Shown: piece by piece, positions 53,780-64,000 of the stretch
Numbering within the stretch: the first letter of the stretch is position 1
Layout: each line of letters starts with the position of its first letter
Assembly: GCF_036320965.1 (NCBI RefSeq)
Contig: NC_092228.1
Coordinates: 19,862,469 to 19,926,468, forward strand
Reading direction: 5' to 3'
Origin: Panulirus ornatus
Taxonomy: Eukaryota; Arthropoda; Malacostraca; Decapoda; Palinuridae
Length of the DNA: 64,000 bases
Position numbers and translations under genes: made by a program
Notes under the pieces: generated by a model
Seen by the model: the letters and a program-made list of their open reading frames with translations, nothing else
Databases searched by the model: none
What the model was told of the DNA's origin: nothing

Positions 53780-54028
53780 GAAAATAACAAAGTAGGAACA
53801 CAGAGAAACGAGCCCGCTCGATCGCTATGATCTTATATTCGTGCATTACAGGAATCCATGCAGGAGAGGGAGCAGGAGGTTAACACGTTGTGTCACCGGG
53901 AAACCAACACTGGCTGGCTGGGTCGTGGGGGGAAAGGTGAACCATTACAGTGGCCCAGTGGGATGGAACTGCTCACAGCTTCTGTTCGAGATGTTCCCAG
54001 TGGTGGAGGTGTATGTTCAGACCAGGTC

Positions 54029-54102
<74 letters not shown>

Positions 54103-54364
54103 CCTAGTCGAGCATTCGTCCATCATTAATAAAGTCTGCCATGTTGAGGGAGGAGCAGTGGGAGTGGAGGACAGGTGCGATGTGGTCCCTCAGATGGCTG
54201 CAGGAGGAGGAGGAGGAGGAGGTTGTACGTTGATGTAGACAGAAGGAGAACGACACCAGAATCCCCTTCCTGGACACACATGTGTGTCTGTGTTACTCCG
54301 CACATCAACTTGAGGAACATATGACTGTACACATATCCACATGACGAAAACATGACTATGCACA
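53780..54364. other. Unique segment with GA tract
   Basis: Single-copy-looking sequence with (GA)n at 54031-54101 and a short AGG run near 54200. No gene seen. Confidence 0.45.
54031..54101. repeat. (GA)n microsatellite
   Basis: GA tract of about 71 bp. Confidence 0.98.
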
Positions 54365-55515
54365 CTTTACTTGACCAAGTGGGTCACTTTACTTGACCAA
54401 GTGGGTCACTTTACTTGCCTAAGTGGGTCACTTTACTTGACCAGGTGGGTCACTTTACTTGACCAAGTGGGTCACTTTACTTGACCAGGTGGGTCACTTT
54501 ACTTGACCAAGTGGGTCACTTTACTTGACCAAGTGGGTCACTTTACTTGACCAGGTGGGTCACTTTACTTGACCAGGTGGGTCACTTTACTTGACCAAGT
54601 GGGTCACTTTACTTGACCAGGTGGGTCACTTTACTTGACCAAGTGGGTCACTTTACTTGACCAAGTGGGTCACTTTACTTGACCAAGTGGGTCACTTTAC
54701 TTGACCAGGTGGGTCACTTTACTTGACCAAGTGGGTCACTTTACTTGACCAAGTGGGTCACTTTACTTGACCAAGTGGGTCACTTTACTTGACCAAGTGG
54801 GTCACTTTACTTGACCAGGTGGGTCACTTTACTTGACCAAGTGGGTCTCTTTACTTGACCAAGTGGGTCACTTTACTTGACCAGGTGGGTCACTTTACTT
54901 GACCAAGTGGGTCACTTTACTTGACCAAGTGGGTCACTTTACTTGACCAGGTGGGTCACTTTACTTGACCAGGTGGGTCACTTTACTTGACCAAGTGGGT
55001 CACTTTACTTGACCAGGTGGGTCACTTTACTTGACCAGGTGGGTCACTTTACTTGACCAAGTGGGTCACTTTACTTGACCAAGTGGGTCACTTTACTTGA
55101 CCAGGTGGGTCACTTTACTTGACCAGTGGGTCACTTTACTTGACCAAGTGGGTCACTTTACTTGACCAAGTGGGTCACTTTACTTGACCAGGTGGGTCAC
55201 TTTACTTGACCAAGTGGGTCACTTTACTTGACCAAGTGGGTCACTTTACTTGACCAGGTGGGTCACTTTACTTGACCAAGTGGGTCACTTTACTTGACCA
55301 AGTGGGTCACTTTACTTGACCAGGTGGGTCACTTTACTTGACCAAGTGGGTCACTTTACTTGACCAAGTGGGTCACTTTACTTGACCAAGTGGGTCACTT
55401 TACTTGACCAAGTGGGTCACTTTACTTGACCAAGTGGGTCACTTTACTTGACCAAGTGGGTCACTTTACTTGACCAAGTGGGTCACTTTACTTGACCAAG
55501 TAGGTCACTTTACTT
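54365..55515. repeat. 22-bp minisatellite array, about 52 copies
   Basis: Tandem units of 22 bp with the core CTTTACTTGACCAAGTGGGT. Almost the only variation is CCAAGT or CCAGGT, and the order of the two forms repeats in blocks. The A form contains the palindrome ACTTGACCAAGT (5-bp arms, 2-base loop); the G form turns one pair into a wobble. One unit near 55125 lacks a base. The last 150 bp are all of the A form. Confidence 0.95.
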
Positions 55516-55584
55516 CTTACAGAGATGTATCTCTCACGAGGGAGCTGTGCCACAGGTAGAGGATGGCAACACTGTGTAGACAGT

Positions 55585-57062
55585 GCCAGACCTGGGGTAG
55601 TGCCAACCATGAGGTCAGTGCCAGAACTGGTGTAATGCCAACCATGAGGTCAGTGCTAGACCTGGTGTAGTGCCAACCATGAGGTCAGTGCCAGACCTGG
55701 TGTAATGCCAACCATGAGGTCAGTGCCAGACCTGGTGTAATGCCAACCATGAGGTCAGTGCTAGACCTTTTGTAGTGCCAACCATGAGGTCAGTGCCAGA
55801 ACTGGTGTAGTGCCAACCATGAGGTCAGTGCCAGACCTGGTGTAATGTCAACCATGAGGTCAGTGCCAGACCTGGTCTAGTGCCAACCATGAGGTCAGTG
55901 CCAGACCTGGTGTAGTGCCAACCATGAGGTCAGTGCCAGACCTGGTGTAATGCCAACCATGAGGTCAGTGCCAGACCTGTTGTAGTGCCAACCATGAGGT
56001 CAGTGCCAGACCTGGTGTAGTGCCAACCATGAGGTCAGTGCCAGACCTGGTGTAGTGCCAACCATGAGGTCAGTGCCAGAACTGGTGTAGTGCCAACCAT
56101 GAGGTCAGTGCCAGACCTGGTGTAATGCCAACCATGAGGTCAGTGCCAGACCTTGTCTAGTGCCAACCATGAGGTCAGTGCCAGACCTGGTGTAATGCCA
56201 ACCATGAGGTCAGTGCCAGACCTGGTCTAGTGCCAACCATGAGGTCAGTGCCAGACCTGGTGTAGTGCCAACCATGAGGTCAGTACCAGACCTTGTCTAG
56301 TGCCAACCATGAGGTCAGTGCCAGACCTGGTGTAATGCCAACCATGAGGTCAGTGCCAGACCTTGTCTAGTGCCAACCATGAGGTCAGTGCCAGACCTGG
56401 TGTAATGCCAACCATGAGGTCAGTGCCAGACCTGGTCTAGTGCCAACCATGAAGTCAATGCCAGAATTGGTCTAGTGCCATCCAAGAGGTCAGTGCCAGA
56501 CCTGGTGTAGTGCCAACCATGAGGTCAGTGCCAGACCCGGTGTAATGCCAGCCATGAGGTCAGTGCCAGACCTGGTGTAATGCCAACCATGAGGTCAGTG
56601 CCAGACCTGGTGTAATGCCAACCATGAGGTCAGTGCCAGACCTGGTGTAATGCCAACCATGAGGTCAGTGCCAGACCTGGTCTAGTGCCAACCATGAAGT
56701 CAATGCCAGAATTGGTCTAGTGCCATCCAAGAGGTCAGTGCCAGACCTGGTCTAGTGCCAACCATGAGGTCAGTGCCAGAATTGGTCTAGTGCCAACCAA
56801 GAGGACAGTGCCACCCATGGTTTAGTGCCAACCATGAGGTCAGTGCCAGACATGGTTTCGTGTCAACCATGAGGCCAGTGCCAACCATGAGGTCAGTGCC
56901 AACCATGAGGTCAGTGCCAACCATGGTCTGGTACCAACCATGAGGTCAGTGCCTACCATTAGGTCAGTGCCAACCATGAGGTCAGTGCCAACCATGGTCT
57001 GGTACCAACCATGAGGTCAGTGCCAACCATGAGGTCAGTGCCAACCATGAGGTCAGTGCCAA
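55585..57062. repeat. 35-bp minisatellite array, about 41 copies
   Basis: Tandem units of 35 bp with the core GCCAACCATGAGGTCAGTGC followed by CAGACCTGGTGTAAT or variants (GTGTAGT, GTCTAGT, TTGTCTAGT). Toward the right end (56800-57062) units shorten to about 18 bp (GCCAACCATGAGGTCAGT only), a secondary array formed by loss of half the unit. Stops occur in many units. Confidence 0.94.
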
Positions 57063-57134
57063 CAAGCAAGACAGACAGTGAGGCAGGCACCAGACTGGTG
57101 CTCGCCAACAACCCAGTTCAGTCGCAGATCCATA

Positions 57135-57400
57135 TTTCCAATACCAACCAGTCAGCCAGTACAGCCACTGGTCCAGTGTCAGCCAGTACAGCCACTGGTC
57201 CAGTGTCAGCCAGTCAGCCAGTACAGCCACTGGTCCAGTGTCAGCCAGTCAGCCAGCACAGCCAGTGGTCCAGTGTCAGACAGTACAGCCACTGGTCCAG
57301 TGCCAACCAGTACAGCCACTGGTCCAGTGTCAGCCAGTATACAGCCAGTGGTCCAGTGTGTCAGCCAGTAGGCCAGAGTGTGGGGGTGGTCAGCCAGTAT
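57135..57400. repeat. 27-bp minisatellite, about 9 copies
   Basis: Units with the core CAGTACAGCCACTGGTCCAG followed by TGTCAGC; several units carry an extra 9-12 bp (CAGCCAGT duplication). The unit contains CCACTGGTCCAGTG, a near-palindrome. Confidence 0.9.
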
Positions 57401-57570
57401 ATCAGTGTGGCAGATAAGGGCCGGAGCCACCTCCAGACCACGTATGTGGGCCATCATGTGGCACACGGACCGGCTGTCCCAGTATGGCTGTACTGCACGA
57501 AATGTGACGTAGACGAAGACTGTGTGGCGTTGTACCTGCCACGCATCGCCACAGTGGCTAAACCAGTGAC
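57401..57570. other. Unique spacer
   Basis: 170 bp of single-copy-looking sequence separating the 27-bp array from the inverted 21-bp arrays. Confidence 0.5.
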
Positions 57571-57950
57571 GCAGACGGTACGGCCCTTGTGCACGACGGT
57601 ACGACCCTTGAGCACGACGGTACGGCCCTAGAGCGCGAAGGTACGATCCTAGAGCACGACGGTACGACCCTTGTGCACGAAGGTACGACCCTTGAGCACG
57701 ACGGTACGGCCCTAGAGCACGAAGGTACAACCCTTGAGCACGACGGTACGACCCTTCTGCAGGAAGGTACGACCCTTGAGCACGACGGTACGACCCTTGA
57801 GAACGGCTGTACGGCCCTTGACCACGACGGTACGGCCCTAGATCACGACGATACGACCCTTGACCACGACGGTACGACCCTTGGCACGAAGGTACGACTC
57901 GAGCACTACGATATGGCCCTTGAGCACGACGGTACGGCCCTTGGGTTTGA
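57571..57950 (+). repeat. 21-bp minisatellite array, forward arm of a palindrome
   Basis: About 18 units of 21 bp with the core GAGCACGACGGTACGACCCT, with variants (GTGCACGAAGG, CTGCAGGAAGG, TAGAGCACG). The same unit appears in reverse complement from 57995. Confidence 0.93.
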
Positions 57951-57994
57951 TGGCCTGACCCCCCTAAGGTACAGGTCAAATGACATGCCATAAT

Positions 57995-58605
57995 ACCCAA
58001 GGGTCGTACCGTCGTGCTCAAGGGTCGTACCGTTATGCTCAAGGGTCGTACCGTCGTGCGCATGGGTCGTACCGTTGTGTTCATGGGTCGTATCGTTGTG
58101 CTCAAGGGTCGTACCGTTCTGTTCATGTGTCGTACCGTCGTGCTCAAAGGTCGTGCCGTCGTGCTCAATGGTCGCACCGTCGTGCTCGAGGGTCGTACCG
58201 TTGTGCTCAATGGTCGTACCTTCGTGTTCAATGGCCGTGCTCAAGGATCCTACCGTCGTGCTCAAGGGTCGTATCTTCGTGTTCAATGGTCGTGCTCAAG
58301 GGTCGTACCGTCGTGCTCAAGGGTCGCACCGTCGTGCTCGAGGGTCTACCGTCGTGTTCAATGGTCGTGCTCAAGAGTCGTACCGTCTTGCGCAAGGGTC
58401 GCACCGTCGTGCTCAATGGTCGTACCTTCGTGTTCAGTGGTCGTGCTCAAGGGTCGTACCGTCGTGCTCAAAGGTCGTACCGTCGTGTTCAAAGGTCGCA
58501 TCGTCGTGCTCAAAGGTCGCACCGTCGTGCTCGAGGGTCGTATCTTCGTGTTCAATGGTCGTGCTCCAGAGTCGTACCGTCGTGCTCCAGAGTCGTACCG
58601 TCGTA
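57995..58605 (-). repeat. 21-bp minisatellite array, inverted arm of the palindrome
   Basis: About 29 units of which the plus-strand core AGGGTCGTACCGTCGTGCTC is the reverse complement of the forward array's unit. Variants differ from those in the forward arm (GTTCATGGGTCG, AATGGTCGTGC with an 18-bp short unit, AAGGTCGC). A 44-bp centre (57951-57994) separates the arms. Confidence 0.93.
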
Positions 58606-58639
58606 CAGTTAACAATAATCATTGTTATTCACTTATTAC

Positions 58640-58995
58640 AAGCATTTATTTCCTCCCCCCCTCCTCCTCCTCCTCCTCCTCCTCCCTCCCCCCCATACTT
58701 ACATTACGTAAGAGGTTACATAATGCGTATGGGAGCTCCGCCCCCCGCCCTCCAGCCCTCCCACCCACCCGCCCACCCGCCCACCCACCCACCCAGCCTT
58801 CAGTCGCAGGTGTACGGCCGCCTCCTCCTCCCCCCCTCCCCCCCTCCCCCCTCCCCCCCAGGAAACACTCACGTGTAATTGACAAACATGGAAATCCAAC
58901 CCCCTCCCCCTCCCTCCCTCCCTCCTCCCTCCCCTCCCTTCCCCTCCCCCTCCCTCCTCCCCCTCCCCTCCCCTCCCCTCCCCCCCGCCTGACTT
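58640..58995. repeat. Polypyrimidine (C/T) region
   Basis: Three C-rich blocks: about 58651-58695, 58740-58860 (with CCCACCCG-type short repeats) and 58902-58988, the last a nearly pure run of CCCTCC-type sequence. The minus strand is correspondingly G-rich with many runs of three or more G. Confidence 0.9.
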
Positions 58996-59094
58996 GAGTG
59001 GGCGAGGGAGGGAGTGATTTCCATAGTTATTGAAGACTTAAAGAAGAAGAAAAAAATAAAGATATATGATAAATGTGTGGTGTGCTGACGTGAG

Positions 59095-59130
<36 letters not shown>

Positions 59131-59428
59131 AGGGAGGTGGAGTGGAGGGGGTGGATGGAGGTAATGCTTGGTGGCGGTCGTCATGCAGTGGTGGTGCATG
59201 GAGAGGACTGGTGGTAGTCAGGTCTCTCAAGTCAGGTGTTTGGGGTCGGTCGAGACCTTCCCTGGTGTGTATGACCCGAAGATGAGGAGGTGGTTGACGA
59301 CTGGGAGACGCTGATGATGGAATTAGAGAGAAATAAATCGGTTGAGAATATGTGGTAAGGTGTGTGGAGGAGGGAGGGAGGGTGGTGACGGAGCGTCTGA
59401 TTGGGAAAGAGCAATGGGGTGGTGGAAG

Positions 59429-59476
<48 letters not shown>

Positions 59477-59540
59477 TGTGTGGGTGGGTGGGTGTGGATC
59501 TGGAGGGTTTGGCTTTTGAAGATTGTGTATGACGAATGCA
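58996..59540. other. Unique segment with GT tracts
   Basis: Mostly single-copy-looking sequence with GT tracts at 59099-59127 and 59429-59492. No gene seen. Confidence 0.45.
59429..59492. repeat. (GT)n microsatellite
   Basis: GT tract with TT and GG interruptions. Confidence 0.96.
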
Positions 59541-60530
59541 TGCAGGAGGAGAGGAGTGACTGGTATGTGGCATTTACACATCGGGAGGAAATGGACAGGT
59601 CAGGTGGAGGCGAGATGCCTTGTGGAAGGTTCTGTGAGGGTAAAGTTATTATGTGATAAAAGTGAGGAGATTTGACGTGAAGGATAAGGTGTGTGTGTGT
59701 GTATGTATGAGCAAGAGGGTGAGTGGCTGGCTCCCGGTGGAGGCGGGTGTGCCTCAAGGATGTGGTTTCACCATGGCTGTTTGATCTGCTCATGGACAGG
59801 GTGGTGAGGCGGGGTAAACGTGAGGGGGAAGACCCTGGAGCGAGAGGGATTCTAAGGGTGAGGGAATATGGGACATGAATCGTTGGCTTTTTGGGGGGGG
59901 CAGGAGACATGGCCCTGCTGCCGGGCCGCACCGGACGTAAACCTGCAGTAGCTGGTGTCAGAGTTGGTGTGAGGGATAAAGTATACAACAGAGGCGAAAC
60001 AATGAGGCAAGACAAGATGGTTGGAGTACAACGAGTCTATATGAGAAGACATGATGGTCGTGTTTTGCCCCCAAGTATCTGGGAACCTGACGTAACTGTA
60101 TAGTATTAAGGAGCAGCTGGACGAGGGACTCATTGTCTACGAGAGGAAGAAAAAAAAAAATGGTGTGTACAGTTAGTTAAGAGTCGTCTGGACAACGTGA
60201 TATATGGATGTGAGTCTGGGGCCGTGAATTCAAAAGACAGGACGGAGGTGGATGTGTTGGAAATGAAATGCTCGAAGAAATGTTCGCTTTTTTTTTTACG
60301 TGCTTCAGTTGAGAAGTTTGGGGTGTAGGCAGCGTGAGAGGGGCGACCAGGGTGTGCTCTCAACTGGTGTGGAAAGGATGAGCGACAGAGAGAGACTTCA
60401 GAGCAAGAGATAGAAAGAAATAGAGACTCTGGGAAGATGACGAGAAGGAGGCTGTGGGGTACCGGGGCCTAAATACTCCTTAGGCCTCAAGGGATATCCA
60501 CTGGACAGAATGAATCAGGCGTGTGAGGGA
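59540..60530 (+). pseudogene. Ancient RTE-like reverse-transcriptase relic
   Basis: Plus-strand pieces in changing frames match the RTE protein in order: EAGVPQGC then SPWLFDLLMDRVVRRG (about 59735-59820; family GLRQGCVMSPWLFNLFMDGVVRE), a very diverged catalytic region (about 59900-59930), VIYGCESGAV and VDVLEMKCSKKC (about 60200-60285; family MLYGCEAWAM and MDVLEMRCLRTMCG), and the end of the coding region with GGTACCGGGG-type sequence near 60455. Many shifts and a T-run insertion mark it as much older than the element at 29049. Confidence 0.75.
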
Positions 60531-60854
60531 GATGCTGTCAGCCAGGTGGACCAGGGTATGTACAAGCAGGTAAAGAAAAAACCCCAGGTGATGGTGGGTT
60601 CTGGCTCTGGTCTGGCTATACATGACAGCTGGAGACTGAATGTGGGGAAATGACGCTATTGTTCATCAGTTTCTGATGGTGCCTGGCTGGGCGGGCGGGC
60701 AAAGCTGATCATGTATTTATACATTAGTCGTTTTCTTTTCCGTGAAAGATCTCAGCTGTACCTACGATGATTGGATGAAACAGGAGGTATAAGACGTTCA
60801 GTCATACATGAGGAAGTAGTAATGGCTTGTTATAAGGGTCGCCACGCAGTCCGG
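60531..60854. other. Probable RTE 3'-UTR remains and unique sequence
   Basis: Sequence such as CATGACAGCTGGAGACTGAATGTG (near 60628) resembles the RTE 3' UTR at about 34727-34750, so the relic probably extends to about 60660. The remainder is unremarkable. Confidence 0.5.
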
Positions 60855-61500
60855 CCCCTGCAAAAGGTTAGACTGGCTTAGGAAGGGCGGAGGTTCCTGC
60901 AGAAGGGTAGGCTGCAAATGGAGGGCGGTAGGCTCCTGTAGGAGCCCAGGCTGACCTAGAGGGGACGAAAGGTTGCTGAAGGAGGCTAGGCTGGCCCAGG
61001 AAGGATGGGAGACTCCTGAAGGAGGCTTGACTGGCCCAGGATAGATGGGAGACTCCTGAAGGAGGCTAGGCTGGCCCAGGAAGGATGGGAGACTCCTGAA
61101 GGAGGCTAGGCTGGCCCAGGAAGGATGGGAGACTCCTGAAGGAGGCTAGGCTGGCCCAGGAAGAATGGGAGACTCCTGGAGGAGGCTAGGCTGGCCCCAG
61201 GAAGGATGGGAGACTCCTGAAGGAGGCTCGGCTCGCTCAGGAGAAGAGGAGACTCCTTTATAGATGGCAGGCTGACCCAGGAAGGGCGTGAGGTTCCTGT
61301 AAGAGGTTATGCTGGCCCAGGGCAGGGGCGGGTGGCTTCTGTAAGAAGTTTGGCTGGCTTAGCAAGAGGCTAGGTTGGCCTAAGGAAGGCGGGAGACTTC
61401 TGCAGAAGGCTAAGCTGGCCAAAAGAGGGTGCGGGAGGCTCCTGCAAGAGGGCCGGGCTGGCCCAGGGAGGGCGGGTGGCTACTGCAGGCACCACCTCCT
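60855..61500. repeat. 40-bp minisatellite array, about 15 copies
   Basis: Units with the core GGCTGGCCCAGGAAGGATGG followed by GAGACTCCTGAAGGAGGCTA. Five central units (60975-61215) are nearly identical, while units on both sides are diverged (GGGCGGGAGGCTCC, GAAGGGCGTGAGGTTCCTG). CTCCTGAAGGAG inside the unit is a 5-bp inverted repeat. Confidence 0.9.
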
Positions 61501-61683
61501 CCAGGAGACAGCGAAGGAGGCCAGGCTGGCCCTCTGAAGTCGCGCGCACGCCCCGCCCCCCAACCCTCCACAGTTTAACAACGTCCCCCCTCTTTCCCCC
61601 CCCCCCCCCATATAGAGAGGGGGGCTCCACCCCACCGCCACGGACGGCCTCCTCCTCCCCCCCCCCCGCCCCCCTAGACTTAC

Positions 61684-61732
61684 CTTGCTGGTCCTCCGTC
61701 ACTCGGTACTGTGCCCGAGGCCCACCGCTCAT
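61684..61732 (-). CDS. Possible first coding exon, unknown product
   Basis: On the minus strand an ATG at 61732-61730 (G at -3) opens a frame of 16 complete codons, MSGGPRAQYRVTEDQQ, plus one base, ending at AAG followed by GTAAGT (61683 downward), a near-perfect splice donor. The sequence is mixed, has no repeats and sits in GC-rich surroundings, as 5' exons often do. The frame is also open upstream to 62002, so the true start or an acceptor could lie further up (the stretch from about 61835 has ordinary composition). I do not recognise the protein. The rest of the gene would lie across the 40-bp array to the left. Confidence 0.3.
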
Positions 61733-62134
61733 GACGGGGGTGTCCTGACTACACTTGGGCTCCAGTGTGCTAGGGTCGTGCACGTGTGTGAGCAGGCAGC
61801 GCGACAGGAAGTATCGTGGAATGTTGGGTGCCCGGAGGCGACTCCCCCTGCCCCCCCTCTCCTCCTCTTCTACCACAGCAAGACCAGAGCCACAGCTCAC
61901 TCCCCACCCACACACCCACATCATAGTCCCCGTCGTGTATGTGTGGGGACTGACACACTGACACACCCCCACCCACCCACACTCCAGTGGTGCACCAAAC
62001 ACAGGAGAAAGACAGTCATATTAAGGTGGTGGTCAGTCAGTACAGTTGGACGAGTCCCAAGCGGCCGCTTACATAACAAGCAGGAGCCACGTCGCCATCA
62101 CCGCCCGCCCCCCCGACGCCGGCCTGACGCCTCC

Positions 62135-62136
<2 letters not shown>

Positions 62137-62170
<34 letters not shown>
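62137..62170. repeat. (CA)n microsatellite
   Basis: CA tract of 34 bp. Confidence 0.97.
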
Positions 62171-62171
<1 letters not shown>

Positions 62172-62891
62172 GAAATAAACGGGCAGGAACGCACACATTG
62201 CTCTTGCCCCCAACACGTCGATAATTACATATCAATTCAACAACTTTGCCCGGCAACATTACGGTCGTTAACCCGTTTCTCACGGCCCAGTCTCTCTGTG
62301 TGCTTCCTCCTCCCCCTCCCTACTGCCTCCTCCTCCTCCTCCTCCTCTTCTGCCTCTGCCGACCGGCGTTGCCCCTCCCCCCCCTCCTCCTTCCTACCCC
62401 CCGAGCCCCACATCACCAGCCAGTCAACACCTGGAACTCACAATAACAAGTGTGTGACTGGAATGAACATCTGTGTGTGTGTGTGTGCCGGGGGAAGGAA
62501 CACCTGTGTGTGTGTGTGTGTCTGACTCCAGAGCCATCGGTTCGAGCGGAGGTTAGAGTGAGGCTCACTTCACCACGGGAGATTACCGCACGCACACTGC
62601 TTCCTTCTCAGCTCCTGGTGAGTACTGGCCACTGTTTTCTTACCTCACCTACCGCTATAAGGCTCGTCGTAGCCTGGCTACCAGTTATGTATGTCTCCTG
62701 CTGGGGAGGCCACCGATCTCCACCTGGCCGTGGCGTCGGCGCCTCCTCCTCCTCCGCCTCTCTCTCCCCACACACACACCCACACCACCACCACGACCCT
62801 CTCCCTACCGAAATGTCGTGCTTGTGAACTTGTGGCGCGACCGCTCGAAGTACCCGCGCCAGGCTCTTGCAAGCGCTTAATGTGCTTGGGG

Positions 62892-62895
<4 letters not shown>

Positions 62896-62932
<37 letters not shown>
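62896..62932. repeat. (GT)n microsatellite
   Basis: GT tract of about 37 bp. Confidence 0.97.
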
Positions 62933-62933
<1 letters not shown>

Positions 62934-63111
62934 TGATGTACGGAGGGATACACGTAAGGAAGTGGTGGTGTTGAGTGTAGTGTGTGTGTGAGGCGAGGAA
63001 GGCAGAGAGAGAGAGAGAGAGAGGGGCGGCCTGGCCAAGCATGACTTGGCCATAGTATTGATTGGAGCTCACCACTACGGGGCTACATGGTTCTGGCCAG
63101 CCCTCCTTCAA

Positions 63112-63112
<1 letters not shown>

Positions 63113-63170
<58 letters not shown>
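63113..63170. repeat. (CA)n microsatellite
   Basis: CA tract of 58 bp, complementary to the GT tract 180 bp upstream. Confidence 0.98.
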
Positions 63171-63173
<3 letters not shown>

Positions 63174-63440
63174 CCGCCACCACCTGCCTCGCAGCTTCCA
63201 ACATCACCATCTGCTTGTGGCCACCTGGCTTGTCAGGTGTGCTGGCATGAGGTTGACGCAACCTTCACTCCTCGTTTCTCAGGGGGCGGGTGGGGGGTTG
63301 CTGTGAGGTTGGGTGTCAGACTTTGTGTGAGGTTGAGGAGGAGTATGAGTGGAGTAGGCCCACACCCACAGTGGGTCAGATGGGCGAGGTGTGAGGGAGG
63401 CACCCACTTGATGTGTGGGTCTCAGCGACATCTGCCGTGC

Positions 63441-63775
63441 GAGTTGTGAGGGAGGGCAGGGGTTTAATTCAGTGCGTAACATGGGATGAGGTTCTCCAGC
63501 TGACCTGTGAGTTGTGAGGGGGGTTTAAATCAATGCGTAACATGTGACGGGGTTTTCCTCCTGACATGTGAGTTGTGAGGGGGTTTAAATTCACTGCTTA
63601 ACATGTGATGAGGTTCTCCAGCTGACCTGTGAGTTGTGAGGGGGGTTTAACTCAATGCGTAGCATGTGAGGCGGGATTCTCCTCCTGACATGTGAGTTGT
63701 GAGGGAGGAGGGGGTTTAATTCAGTGCTCAACATGTGACGGGGTTCTCCAGGTGACATGTGAGTTGTGGGAGAGT
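63441..63775. repeat. About 60-bp minisatellite, about 5 copies
   Basis: Units with GACCTGTGAGTTGTGAGGGG followed by GGTTTAA(A/C)TCAATGCGTAACATGTGA and GGTTCTCCAGCTG or GGTTTTCCTCCTG. The two forms of the last part alternate, so the higher-order period is about 120 bp. Confidence 0.88.
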
Positions 63776-63856
63776 AATGAGGTCATTTTCCTTCATTCAT
63801 TTGTATTACCCAACCACCTGTTGTATGAGTTACGACCTGTGAGTAGTTCCGTAAAC

Positions 63857-63914
63857 AATGAAACACCTACAGAATGAAACACCTACAGAATGAAACACCT
63901 ACAGAATGAAACAC
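63857..63914. repeat. 16-bp tandem repeat, 3.5 copies
   Basis: Perfect copies of AATGAAACACCTACAG, ending where the sequence runs into a T-rich stretch. Confidence 0.95.
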
Positions 63915-64000
63915 TTTTTCTTTTTTTTGATTCTTGAGGCAACTCACTAACCTCACATGAGTCTCTAGCGACACTTAGTGACTCATGAGCCTGGAAATCA

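Larger units (their letters stand above)
61501..63440. other. GC-rich segment, possible gene edge
   Basis: About 1.9 kb of higher G+C with many CpG dinucleotides, short CA/GT tracts (62137-62170, 62470-62520, 62896-62932, 63113-63170), homopolymer C runs (61600-61612, 61657-61667) and few tandem repeats. Outside the exon candidate at 61684-61732 I see no open frame with a domain. A donor-like GTGAGT at 62613 on the plus strand follows a mixed-composition stretch. Confidence 0.4.

Overview
The window looks like a non-coding, repeat-saturated stretch of an arthropod genome, most likely a decapod crustacean. This rests on the content: no bacterial-type genes; long (AT)n, (GA/CT)n and (GT/CA)n tracts; RTE-type non-LTR retrotransposons with a short-repeat tail; and more than twenty different minisatellites. 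The taxon is inference from recalled repeat style, not from a marker gene. I found no tRNA, rRNA, CRISPR array, telomere repeat or complete host protein gene.

Layout. 1-27 kb is a chain of minisatellites with only short unique spacers: 31 bp (1-2415), 44 bp (2476-4805), degenerate GTG-rich units (4806-6815), 52-58 bp C-rich (6889-9031), 31 bp (9456-10425), 51 bp (10506-14160), 42/46 bp (14479-15315), 24 bp (15425-15578), 27 bp (17321-18800), 20 bp (19046-19645), 31 bp with a hairpin in every unit (19690-20285), 17 bp (22733-23010) and 35 bp (23692-26575). Between them lie a 1.7 kb unique segment (15.6-17.3 kb) and a segment with a dead RNase H relic (about 21.8-22.0 kb).

26.6-39.4 kb is a retroelement nest. 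One RTE-like element (29049-32372) is close to intact: endonuclease and reverse transcriptase are separated by one single-base frameshift. A second, internally deleted copy faces it tail to tail across an (AT)n tract. Further fragments lie at 28.1, 34.2-35.1, 35.3 and 39.2 kb. A short non-autonomous relative with an RTE-like head and tail occurs five times, twice as an almost perfect inverted pair. Almost every copy end lies in (AT)n.

39.4-46.0 kb holds a 24-bp triplet-based array and a 27-bp array. 46-54 kb is mostly unique sequence with microsatellites, a plausible TATA/CRE/E2F-like promoter near 48.1 kb and degraded LINE relics at 50.7-51.6 and 52.3-52.8 kb. 54.4-58.6 kb returns to minisatellites (22, 35, 27 and 21 bp); the 21-bp array flips orientation at 57.96 kb and makes a 1-kb palindrome. 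59-64 kb holds an old RTE relic, a 40-bp array, a GC-rich segment with a possible first coding exon on the minus strand, and two short arrays.

The very long open frames (up to about 840 codons) lie in tandem arrays whose units lack stop codons, and I do not treat them as genes. The only translated features I support are retrotransposon proteins or their remains, plus one weak exon candidate.
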